The notes: generated by a model from the letters alone, not told the origin. A DNA stretch of 7,140 nucleotides from an uncultured Terriglobus sp. (GCA_937859825.1 CALMAP010000187.1:1-7140), one strand, 5' to 3'. Positions 1-4,305 are shown, numbered from the stretch's first letter. Numbers and translations: made by a program.

Positions 1-539
1 TCGCTGGTCGGGCGGAGGTTCTTGCCCGGATTGCGATGGCAGTTCAGGCACCACTCCATCTGCAGCGAGTTTTCCATGTACATGATGGGCATTTCATCCA
101 CGCGACCGTGGCAGCTTGCGCAACCGATGCCCTTGTTTACGTGGATCTCGTGATTGAAGTAAACGTAGTCCGGAAGGTCATGGACGCGCACCCACTTGAT
201 GGATTCACCCGTCGCCCAGCTCTGGCGCACTGGCTCAAGCATGGCGGCGTTGGTCCAGATCTGCGAGTGGCAGTTCATGCAGGTCTTGGTGGGAGGAATG
301 CCGGCATACGCGGCCTTCTCAACCGAGGTGTGACAGTACTGGCACTGAATGCCGAGACCCTCAACGTGGTGGCGGTGCGAGAATGGCACCGGCTGATCGG
401 CACGCTGCCCCTGCTTGGTCACCCAGGGCGATCGCTGAAGGCTGTTGAGCGCTACGCCCAAAGCCACCACGATCAATCCTGTTAGGACCAGGCCTGCGCG
501 GGCCAGTGCATTCGAACTGCGGTCAAATACTTGCGCCAT
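1..539 (-). CDS. actA: ActA-like pentahaem cytochrome c of alternative complex III, 3' end off window
   Basis: Reading leftward from an ATG at 539-537, the frame stays open for 179 codons to the window edge. The protein starts with a short polar stretch, then one hydrophobic segment (about residues 14-32) that fits a membrane anchor or uncleaved signal. Four haem-binding CxxCH motifs follow: CQYCH (66-70), CMNCH (87-91), CASCH (140-144) and CLNCH (164-168). Extra histidines (for example VPFSHRHH) are suitable as sixth ligands. Known family: ActA is the membrane-anchored pentahaem subunit of alternative complex III, a quinol-oxidising complex that replaces cytochrome bc1 and passes electrons to cytochrome c or an oxidase on the periplasmic side. 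The fifth haem motif and actB onward should lie left of the window. A purine-rich AGGAAG lies about 12 nt before the ATG, so the ribosome binding site is only fair. Other class III-type multihaem cytochromes are possible, but motif spacing and the IPPTKTCMNCH text favour ActA. Confidence 0.9.
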   Translation of the reverse strand, partial: MAQVFDRSSNALARAGLVLTGLIVVALGVALNSLQRSPWVTKQGQRADQPVPFSHRHHVEGLGIQCQYCHTSVEKAAYAGIPPTKTCMNCHSQIWTNAAMLEPVRQSWATGESIKWVRVHDLPDYVYFNHEIHVNKGIGCASCHGRVDEMPIMYMENSLQMEWCLNCHRNPGKNLRPTS

Positions 540-694
540 CGATGCGTCCTGCTTCCTCGAATCCTTCGACAGGCCCCGATGCTACCGGAACCCGCTCTCG
601 CCCGCTGCGTCGGCGAGCCCTGCGTGGGTCATGCTTTGACCCTGTACCGCTGCATGCACCCTGCTGCGCATGCAACCTGTTTGCTTTCAACCAA

Positions 695-703
695 ACTATA
701 GCA
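695..703 (-). promoter_or_regulatory. Possible extended -10 promoter for actA
   Basis: On the minus strand TGC is followed directly by TATAGT (700-695), which fits an extended -10 element (TGnTATAAT-like). I see no good -35 hexamer at 16-18 bp. It would give a 5' leader of about 150 nt before actA. Weak evidence based on sequence match only. Confidence 0.25.
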
Positions 704-771
704 GCGGAAACCGTCGTAACTATGACCTGCAACCCACTCACAGAGTTCCTTTGCGGGGCCACCTTCGATAA

Positions 772-827
772 TCGTTCCGGGTAGGAACGACCTGCACAAT
801 ATTCTGTGCGTTCCGGGGTGAAACACC
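772..827. repeat. Cluster of short dyads in the actA/rsr intergenic region
   Basis: Three small inverted repeats stand close together. TCGTTCC/GGAACGA (772-778/784-790) is a perfect 7-bp stem with a 5-nt loop. GCACA/TGTGC (794-798/805-809) spans six AT-rich bases. GGTG/CACC (817-820/824-827) spans AAA. The string CGTTCCGGG occurs twice (773-781 and 809-817). They lie upstream of actA on its strand and could be operators or leader RNA hairpins; I cannot assign a regulator. The rest of 540-943 shows no gene. Confidence 0.35.
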
Positions 828-908
828 ACAAGTGTCAACATGACTAACTTTTACGCGAGGCATCCCGCTTGTAAATTGCGGCTGAAGTAGTCCGAGTTCT
901 GAGTGGCC

Positions 909-936
909 AAGGCAGAGCCATCCTGGCCTCTGCCTT
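909..936. terminator. Stem-loop just beyond the rsr stop codon
   Basis: AAGGCAGAG (909-917) and CTCTGCCTT (928-936) form a perfect 9-bp stem with a 10-nt loop, starting 7 bp past the rsr stop (946-944 on the minus strand). In the rsr direction no U-run follows (GGCCACTC), so it is not a classical intrinsic terminator that way and may act as a 3'-end stabilising or processing hairpin. On the plus strand it is followed by TCCCTTGTT, a slightly better terminator tail, but no plus-strand gene precedes it. Confidence 0.45.
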
Positions 937-943
937 TCCCTTG

Positions 944-2263
944 TTATGTGGACTCAACAAGCCGCATATAGTCTAGGACGGCCTCGCTGAAACCGTCCAT
1001 GTGGCTCCAGGCACCATAGCCTACGCCATGCTTCGCGGAGGCAACGTTGATCATGTACCCGCGACCGTGCGGCGCGTTTACGCGATCCGCGGACTGCTCG
1101 TCCGTGATCACGACGATGCGGTCGTAACGCCCCTGGATGCCGCGCAGCGCGGCACCCAGTTGCGTACCCGCGTGCGGCTGGCTCCGCTCTATGGCGTCGC
1201 GCAGCGCGAAGCCACGGCGGGGCGGAACCGACTGCAGCCCGTTGGAGAAGGTGTAGACGCTTACCTTCTCCGCCAGTTCGCGCAGCAGCACGGCGAGACC
1301 GCAGGCCGCGTCGGTCCGCAACATCTCAGACCGGCGCGACAAGGGAGCCACCATCGATCCGGACACGTCTACCAGCACCACGGTGTGCCCTGGCAGGCGC
1401 GGCGCGTCCTGCAACGAACGGAACATCGCCCGCTCCAGTGCCTCTTCCAGCCGGGGAGCGTGGCGTGCGGCAGCCAGAAAGCGGAACGGCAGCACCCGGT
1501 CCGTCCTCATCGTGTCCAGCGCGGATTCGATCGCGGATTCGTCCACACCGGCAGCCTGCATGTTCCGCAGGTTGCGCAGAAGGGCCAGCGCGCCCAGCTT
1601 GCGCTCCGCCAGCAGGCGCTCCCAGTGCGCACGCTTGTCCCCGCCGGAAGAGAGTGCCACCTCCCACGTATCGGGTGTGGTTAGTTCTCCGGCGATCAGC
1701 CGCTTCCACAGCGCGGCCTGCGACGCATCCATGGGCTTCGCGTGGCACAGGAAGAGCACGTCCCGCAGGCGCACCGTGCCCGCTCGGTCGTACTTGGCCA
1801 GCGCGTACTCGTCGAAGGGGCAGAACGCGGCAGCCAGTCCCTTCTTCACCTGCGCGGAGAGCGGCACGCGTCCCTCGGCCCAGTAGATGGTCACAAATTC
1901 GGCCAACTCGTCGGCACGCTGCACGACCTGCGCGAGCGTAACCGCGACCAGGCCACGATGCGTGGCATGGCGCGCCATCTCACGCACCAGCAGCAGCGGG
2001 GCATGGCGCAGCTTGAAAGCGGTGCGCGCTTCCACAGCCAGCGACGCCACAGTTGCAGCAGACACCTGCGGCACCAGCTCACGCATGCGCTGCGCGATGG
2101 AGACACCCTCCTCGTAGAACTCGTCCTCCCACAGCATGCAGGCGAGCACGGTGCGCCGCAGCGCCTGTTCCGGCGTGAGCACAGCGGCGGCCGAACCCTC
2201 GTGCGTGCGGGGGCGGGTGCGCAGCGGCACTAGGTGACTCAGCTTCAATACGTTCAGCTTCAT
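944..2263 (-). CDS. rsr: TROVE-domain Ro60/Rsr ribonucleoprotein
   Basis: A 439-residue protein. Residues about 1-285 are an all-helical TROVE region, with typical text such as PEQALRRTVLACMLWEDEFYE and LLVREMARHATHRG. Residues about 294-439 form a von Willebrand A domain with all MIDAS elements: DVSGS (299-303), T367 in AGTQLG and D388 in VITDEQ. Known family: Ro60/Rsr is a ring-shaped cytoplasmic protein that binds misfolded RNA ends in its central hole and Y RNA on its outer surface. In Deinococcus and Salmonella it works in RNA decay and repair. The start is set by a very strong Shine-Dalgarno, GGAGGAGGT at 2278-2270, 6 nt before the ATG at 2263-2261. The frame is open back to 2386, but that start has no such site and would run into the Y RNA at 2472-2332. 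The gene follows that Y RNA on the same strand, the usual rsr/Y RNA arrangement. No frameshift or missing key residue is seen. Confidence 0.96.
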   Translation of the reverse strand: MKLNVLKLSHLVPLRTRPRTHEGSAAAVLTPEQALRRTVLACMLWEDEFYEEGVSIAQRMRELVPQVSAATVASLAVEARTAFKLRHAPLLLVREMARHATHRGLVAVTLAQVVQRADELAEFVTIYWAEGRVPLSAQVKKGLAAAFCPFDEYALAKYDRAGTVRLRDVLFLCHAKPMDASQAALWKRLIAGELTTPDTWEVALSSGGDKRAHWERLLAERKLGALALLRNLRNMQAAGVDESAIESALDTMRTDRVLPFRFLAAARHAPRLEEALERAMFRSLQDAPRLPGHTVVLVDVSGSMVAPLSRRSEMLRTDAACGLAVLLRELAEKVSVYTFSNGLQSVPPRRGFALRDAIERSQPHAGTQLGAALRGIQGRYDRIVVITDEQSADRVNAPHGRGYMINVASAKHGVGYGAWSHMDGFSEAVLDYMRLVEST

Positions 2264-2269
2264 GGGGCA

Positions 2270-2278
2270 CACCTCCTC
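2270..2278 (-). promoter_or_regulatory. Strong ribosome binding site of rsr
   Basis: GGAGGAGGT on the minus strand ends 6 nt before the ATG at 2263. It is almost a full anti-SD complement and decides the rsr start against the longer upstream reading. Confidence 0.9.
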
Positions 2279-2299
2279 CTTTGGGGATGAGCGGTTCGC

Positions 2300-2314
2300 G
2301 CACAAGACTCGTGC
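2300..2314 (-). other. Short hairpin between Y RNA and rsr RBS
   Basis: GCACGA and TTGTGC pair (six pairs, one G-U) around a 3-nt loop, between the Y RNA 3' strand and the rsr Shine-Dalgarno. No U-tract follows in the rsr direction. It could mark a processing boundary between the stable RNA and the mRNA. Function not known. Confidence 0.35.
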
Positions 2315-2331
2315 GGGGTATTGGTGATGTT

Positions 2332-2472
2332 CGCCGGGGAACAGGCGACGACGGCCGTAGCTACAGGCGCGGGTGGGCGCAAGCACTCACAGGCACCAGG
2401 CAGGAGTCGAACCTGCTCCTCCGCTTGCGCGGCGCTCTCCCGATGAAGGAACCGTCGTCTACGCCACCGGCG
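2332..2472 (-). ncRNA. Y RNA-like RNA with T-arm head, directly upstream of rsr
   Basis: Outer helix CGCCGG (2472-2467) / CCGGCG (2337-2332). Conserved internal loop TGGCGTA (2466-2460) / GCCTGTTCC (2346-2338). Inner helix GACGACGG (2459-2452) / CCGTCGTC (2354-2347), 8 perfect pairs. The head contains a canonical tRNA T-arm: GCAGG, loop TTCGACT (2411-2405), CCTGC. It is enclosed by a second perfect helix, GCGCAAGC (2430-2423) / GCTTGCGC (2384-2377). GGGAGAGCGCC, which resembles the 3' side of a tRNA D-arm, precedes it. An alternative local fold is CCGC-GCAA-GCGG, a GNRA hairpin. Known: YrlA-type Y RNAs have a Ro60-binding stem plus a tRNA-like module and sit beside rsr. The RNA starts 18 nt after the stop of the small Cys protein gene and ends 68 nt before the rsr ATG, so co-transcription is likely. 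The T-arm is certain; the rest of the tRNA likeness is partial. RNA ends are estimates. Confidence 0.85.
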
Positions 2473-2490
2473 AGGCGAAAACCAACTCGA

Positions 2491-2817
2491 TCAGTCGTCT
2501 TCGTCCTCAGGATCAAGTGGCACTTTCACCGCTGTCTTTGCGAAGCCGAGTCCGAGTTTGAAGCCAAGGTTCTTAAGCGGCCCCGGCACCACGTCGATGG
2601 CAAGCTTCTGCATCTGGTTGTAGTCAGGCCGGTTCTTGTCGTGATACCCCGTACAGTCGTAGACCGGAAAGGGCAGGCGTAAGTTGGGATGAACTTCCGT
2701 GCAGATCATAACCAGCTCGCTCTCACGGAAGCCGGTCATAACATGCGCATAACTGCACGTCTTACAAAGCGCGGTAGCTCCCACAGGAGTACCACCCTGC
2801 ATATTCAGCTTGCCCAT
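2491..2817 (-). CDS. Small four-cysteine protein between Y RNAs, function not recognised
   Basis: A 108-residue protein I do not recognise. It has C18-x2-C21, C39 and C55, enough for one zinc site or small metal ribbon, plus several histidines (H25, H43, H59). There is a neutral middle, a Gly/Lys-rich stretch (residues 79-98, PGPLKNLGFKLGLGFAKTAV) and a strongly acidic tail (DPEDEDD). No signal peptide or membrane helix. The composition is that of a real protein, and the frame ends exactly between RNA elements. Start choice is uncertain: ATG at 2817 has only a weak AGAAAGAG about 11 nt upstream, and Met6 (2802) is an alternative. A perfect hairpin (2835-2853) precedes it. It lies between the Y RNAs at 3005-2872 and 2472-2332 and upstream of rsr on the same strand, so it is probably part of one transcript and may act with Ro60 or the Y RNAs. 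That role is inference from position only. Confidence 0.75.
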   Translation of the reverse strand: MGKLNMQGGTPVGATALCKTCSYAHVMTGFRESELVMICTEVHPNLRLPFPVYDCTGYHDKNRPDYNQMQKLAIDVVPGPLKNLGFKLGLGFAKTAVKVPLDPEDEDD

Positions 2818-2834
2818 GGCAAGTTACTCTTTCT

Positions 2835-2853
2835 ATCCGGAACTTATCCGGAT
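2835..2853 (-). other. Perfect 7-bp hairpin between Y RNA and Cys-protein gene
   Basis: ATCCGGA and TCCGGAT pair perfectly around a 5-nt loop, 17 nt upstream of the ATG of the four-cysteine gene and 18 nt past the preceding Y RNA. No U-run follows in the minus direction, so a processing or 5'-leader structure is more likely than a terminator. Confidence 0.5.
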
Positions 2854-2871
2854 GGTTACGCCACAAAGGGT

Positions 2872-3005
2872 GGCCAGGGAACAAGCGGCAACAGTCGAAC
2901 GATGCTCTACCACTGAGCTACATGCCAAACATGCCGGCATGGCGGGACTCGAACCCGCGACCTTCGGCTTAACAGGCGATGAACCTGCTGCCTTCACCAC
3001 TGGCC
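2872..3005 (-). ncRNA. yrlA: YrlA-type Y RNA with a complete circularly permuted tRNA-like module
   Basis: Outer helix GGCCAG (3005-3000) / CTGGCC (2877-2872). Conserved loop TGGTGAA (2999-2993) / GCTTGTTCC (2886-2878). Inner helix GGCAGCAG (2992-2985) / CTGTTGCC (2894-2887), one G-U pair. The head is a tRNA opened at the anticodon. In order it shows an AGGTC variable loop, a T-arm GCGGG-TTCGAGT-CCCGC (2958-2942), acceptor 3' strand CATGCCG (2941-2935), a 7-nt closing loop, acceptor 5' strand TGGCATG (2927-2921), then T8-A9, and a D-arm GCTC-AGTGGTA-GAGC (2918-2904) with the GG of a true D-loop. TCG/CGA continue the anticodon-stem position. Known: YrlA RNAs mimic tRNA with no free CCA end and hang from the Ro60-binding stem through the anticodon-stem position. 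This copy matches that plan in every arm. tRNA finders may miscall it or miss it. RNA ends are estimates. Confidence 0.92.
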
Positions 3006-3036
3006 TGAGATACGGCCGTTTTCGCAACCTAAGTTG

Positions 3037-3189
3037 CTCCGGAACGGGCGGCAAGAGACAACACAGCGTAAGTGCCACACGCGGCCTTGTACTTCAGGGC
3101 AACGCCCTCGTCCCGCAGGCCTCCACTCTGCTGGGTTCCGGCCCCGGTCGAATAAGCGGAAGATGTATCTCTTCTCTTTCACCACGGAG
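3037..3189 (-). ncRNA. Possible fifth, divergent Y RNA-like element
   Basis: CTCCG (3189-3185) and CGGAG (3041-3037) form the outer helix. The next 7 nt are TGGTGAA, identical to the element at 3005-2872. AAGAGA (3179-3174) pairs with TCTCTT (3058-3053), sharing the last A of that loop. The 3' side ends GCCCGTTC, close to GNNYNTTCC but one base short before the helix. Size (153 nt) and position in the series fit. Against it: the inner helix is short and A/U-rich, and the head has no good T-arm (only TTCGACC without a matching stem). The same stretch also reads as protein-like text in one frame (about 30 codons ending at a stop near 3031, including LRDEGVALKYKAACGTYAVLSLAA) without an initiator codon. 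A decayed Y RNA, a small-protein remnant or chance are all possible. Confidence 0.38.
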
Positions 3190-3192
3190 ACT

Positions 3193-3231
3193 GCGAACGA
3201 ATACAGGTTCACGTTCGCGCACAGGTTGCGC
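3193..3231 (-). other. Two small hairpins between Y RNA elements
   Basis: GCGCA-ACCTG-TGCGC (3231-3217) and GCGAACG / CGTTCGC (3218-3212 / 3199-3193, 12-nt loop) follow the element at 3323-3233. They overlap by two bases, so they cannot both form fully. AACCTGT occurs in both loops. No U-tract is present. They could separate or help process neighbouring RNAs. Confidence 0.4.
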
Positions 3232-3232
3232 G

Positions 3233-3323
3233 GCATCCGGGAAAGTACGGCCAGGGTTGCCGGGATTCGAACCCGAACCTTTACAGGATTGCCAGAAGGA
3301 ACCCTGACCTGCGCCACGGATGC
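3233..3323 (-). ncRNA. Compact Y RNA-like RNA with T-arm head
   Basis: Outer helix GCATCCG (3323-3317) / CGGATGC (3239-3233), 7 perfect pairs. Conserved loop TGGCGCA (3316-3310) / GTACTTTCC (3248-3240). Inner helix GGTCAGGGTT (3309-3300) / AACCCTGGCC (3258-3249), ten pairs with one G-U. The 41-nt head holds a T-arm, CGGG-TTCGAAT-CCCG (3275-3261), and a second short stem CCTT/AAGG whose loop contains GG, as in a D-loop. TTCCTTC straddles the end of the inner helix, as it follows the inner helix in two sister elements. The whole RNA is about 91 nt, much smaller than YrlA, and has no acceptor stem separate from the inner helix. It sits 14 nt after the element at 3408-3338. The 3' end of that neighbour (GGCAT) could compete for the strand at 3236-3231, so the two may switch or be processed apart. 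Confidence 0.85.
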
Positions 3324-3337
3324 TGCTCTAATGCAAT

Positions 3338-3408
3338 GCCGGAGGAAATATCGAGTTCAGCGTTGGTGGAATTCCGAGTCGAAGGAACTGAACTCATCGC
3401 CATCCGGC
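3338..3408 (-). ncRNA. Minimal Y RNA-like RNA with a T-loop hairpin
   Basis: Outer helix GCCGGA (3408-3403) / TCCGGC (3343-3338), 6 perfect pairs. Loop TGGCGAT (3402-3396) / GATATTTCC (3352-3344). Inner helix GAGTTCAG (3395-3388) / CTGAACTC (3360-3353), 8 perfect pairs. The head is only 27 nt. TTCC and GGAA close an 8-nt loop that contains TTCGACT, the same heptamer as the T-loop of the element at 2472-2332. TTCCTTC directly follows the inner helix, as in that element. About 71 nt in all, it is the first clear member of the series in the direction of transcription. No protein frame with an initiator fits here. I infer a Y RNA reduced to the Ro60-binding stem plus one T-loop mimic. RNA ends are estimates. 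Confidence 0.78.
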
Positions 3409-3441
3409 GTGTGCAATCGGGAAACGGCAATGCTTAGGGAA

Positions 3442-3542
3442 TGCGTAGGACCCGGAGCAAATTTATTTGCAGGTAGGGAACCAACCCAGGAGCATGGCCC
3501 GGCGATCACCACAGAAGCGAATCGCTTCCGGGGACCTACGCA
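3442..3542 (-). other. Structured leader region with long-range helix
   Basis: TGCGTAGG (3542-3535) pairs perfectly with CCTACGCA (3449-3442), continued after a T-T mismatch by CCC/GGG. Inside are a 15-bp dyad, GAAGCGA-T-TCGCTTC (3528-3514), and GCAAAT-AA-ATTTGC (3470-3457). A second TGCGTAGG copy lies upstream at 3586-3579. The conserved Y RNA loop is not present at the right place, although TGGTGAT occurs at 3510-3504. A ten-codon frame (MLLGWFPTCK) starts at 3495. It may be a 5' leader, an operator region or a decayed Y RNA; I cannot decide. With the nearby promoter guess this accounts for the gene-free stretch 3409-3651. Confidence 0.35.
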
Positions 3543-3590
3543 TCGTGTTGTGCGCTGTATATTGCATCGGGCTTCTCCTACGCAGGAGTG

Positions 3591-3620
3591 AATATCTCAT
3601 AGAAGAGAGTTCAAAATCAA
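3591..3620 (-). promoter_or_regulatory. Weak candidate promoter for the Y RNA/rsr cluster
   Basis: TTGATT (3620-3615), 18-bp spacer, GATATT (3596-3591), in an AT-rich stretch just downstream of the doc remnant. Each hexamer matches consensus at four of six positions. No better pair was found on this strand between doc and the first Y RNA. Read-through from the TA operon is the alternative. Confidence 0.25.
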
Positions 3621-3651
3621 GAAGCATCTTACAGAAATCATCAAATACTTA

Positions 3652-4052
3652 CTAAATGTTATCGCGATGGGACGGCATCGCCATGCTCTCAACCCAAGTT
3701 ACCCACTCGGCATCAGTGATCTCTCCTGGGGCCGCTCTTAATACCATCGCGGTTTCTTCGATTTCGCTGCAGGTAATTTCGTATCCGTTTCTTTCAAGAA
3801 AAATGCAGAGCGCAGCGAAGCCAGCCCCTTATTGCCGTCGATGAAGGGATGGTTTCGCAGGACCGCCCAGCACACGACTGCGCCTAGCGTCGGGATTCGA
3901 CTTTCTCCTTCGTAGTGCTCCAGATGAGCAGGTCGCGCAAGTGCCGACTCGAGAAGGTTCTCGTCACGAACGCCTGGCAGACCGCCGTACCGTTCGATCA
4001 GCCGGCTTTGCACGTTTCGGAGTACATCGGCACGAACAAACGTGATACTCAC
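3652..4052 (-). pseudogene. doc: Doc-type Fic toxin, frameshifted at the active-site motif
   Basis: Starts at GTG 4052, overlapping the antitoxin stop by four bases (GTGA). Residues 1-75 end in HPFIDGNK (68-75), the Fic/Doc motif HPFxxGNKR. There the first frame goes wrong and stops at 3740-3738 after an unrelated basic tail. From the C4 run (plus strand 3825-3828) the adjacent frame continues as normal Doc text (GFAALCIFLERNGYEI... to ...MPSHRDNI) and stops at 3654-3652. One missing base would restore about 133 residues, a usual Doc length. CGG for the motif Arg losing its C would explain it exactly. Known: Doc uses ATP to phosphorylate and inactivate elongation factor EF-Tu; PhD- or AbrB-type partners neutralise it. 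Here the toxin is probably inactive unless the base is a sequencing error. A programmed -1 shift is unlikely: T-AAG-GGG is not a good slippery site. Confidence 0.88.
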
Positions 4053-4270
4053 TTCGCAAGCTCTCGATAAGTATTCCTGTGTCGACCTTCCGTCCGCAGA
4101 AAAGCCTCTACCTGCGCTGTGAACTCTTCGTCATAGGGCGTAAGTTGGTACACCCCACCGACTTTGGATACCGTAAGAAGTGAGTTCTCCTGAACGGCGA
4201 GGTCTTCAACAATGGGCTTTGGTAAAAGAACGCCGTAGCCATTGCCGATTTTGCGCATTTTAAGCTGCAT
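4049..4270 (-). CDS. AbrB/MazE-type antitoxin of the Doc pair (doc_partner family)
   Basis: A 73-residue protein. The N-terminal part (residues 4-42) is an AbrB/SpoVT-like swapped-hairpin DNA-binding domain: KMRKIGNGYGVLLPKPIVEDL, then a beta-hairpin ending GGVYQLTPYD. A charged C-terminal helix (about 47-73) should bind and block the toxin. This matches the 'putative addiction module antidote' group that precedes doc genes. The start is ATG 4270; the frame is open further upstream to 4432, but that part overlaps the promoter and the divergent glycosylase gene. The -10 box ends 6 nt before the ATG, so the mRNA is probably leaderless; no Shine-Dalgarno is present. The stop overlaps the doc GTG, giving coupled translation. 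Autoregulation through the TATAAC/GTTATA dyad at 4279-4294 is expected. The antitoxin looks intact although its toxin is broken. Confidence 0.9.
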   Translation of the reverse strand: MQLKMRKIGNGYGVLLPKPIVEDLAVQENSLLTVSKVGGVYQLTPYDEEFTAQVEAFLRTEGRHRNTYRELAK

Positions 4271-4276
4271 AGCTGC

Positions 4277-4305
4277 TATATAACGAAAGTTATAACGAGG
4301 TGCAA
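4277..4305 (-). promoter_or_regulatory. Promoter of the antitoxin-doc operon
   Basis: TTGCAC (4305-4300), exactly 17 bp, TATATA (4282-4277). Transcription would start at about 4271-4269, on the antitoxin ATG (4270), implying a leaderless message. Confidence 0.75.
4279..4294. promoter_or_regulatory. Operator-like palindrome over the -10 box
   Basis: TATAAC-GAAA-GTTATA, perfect 6-bp arms around 4 bp, overlapping the -10 box and spacer of the antitoxin promoter. It is well placed for autorepression by the AbrB-type antitoxin or toxin-antitoxin complex, which is usual for such modules. Binding is inferred from position and symmetry. Confidence 0.6.

Noticed and set aside
36..485. 149-codon plus-strand frame
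   Set aside because: Antisense shadow of actA, whose four CxxCH motifs are clear on the minus strand.
1001..1684. 227-codon plus-strand frame and others inside 944-2263
   Set aside because: Antisense to the TROVE/vWA protein, which has intact MIDAS residues and a strong RBS.
2264..2386. N-terminal extension of rsr by 41 codons
   Set aside because: Would overlap the Y RNA 3' strand; added residues do not look like TROVE; the GGAGGAGGT site fixes the start at 2263.
2904..2958. Ordinary tRNA gene (also two-piece tmRNA)
   Set aside because: The 3' half precedes the 5' half with a closed acceptor and no CCA. No tmRNA resume frame or tmRNA ends are visible. The flanking Ro60-type stem and rsr context explain it better.
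2994..3317. 107-codon minus-strand frame and plus-strand frames over 2810-3591
   Set aside because: They run through helices and T-arms of the Y RNA-like elements; composition is Arg/Cys-rich and lacks RBS.
2332..3408. CRISPR array
   Set aside because: Repeated units are structural motifs of 7-9 nt with differing helices and unequal spacing, not identical direct repeats with spacers.
3821..3832. Programmed -1 frameshift in doc
   Set aside because: T-AAG-GGG is not an effective slippery heptamer and I see no stimulatory hairpin just downstream; a one-base deletion is simpler.
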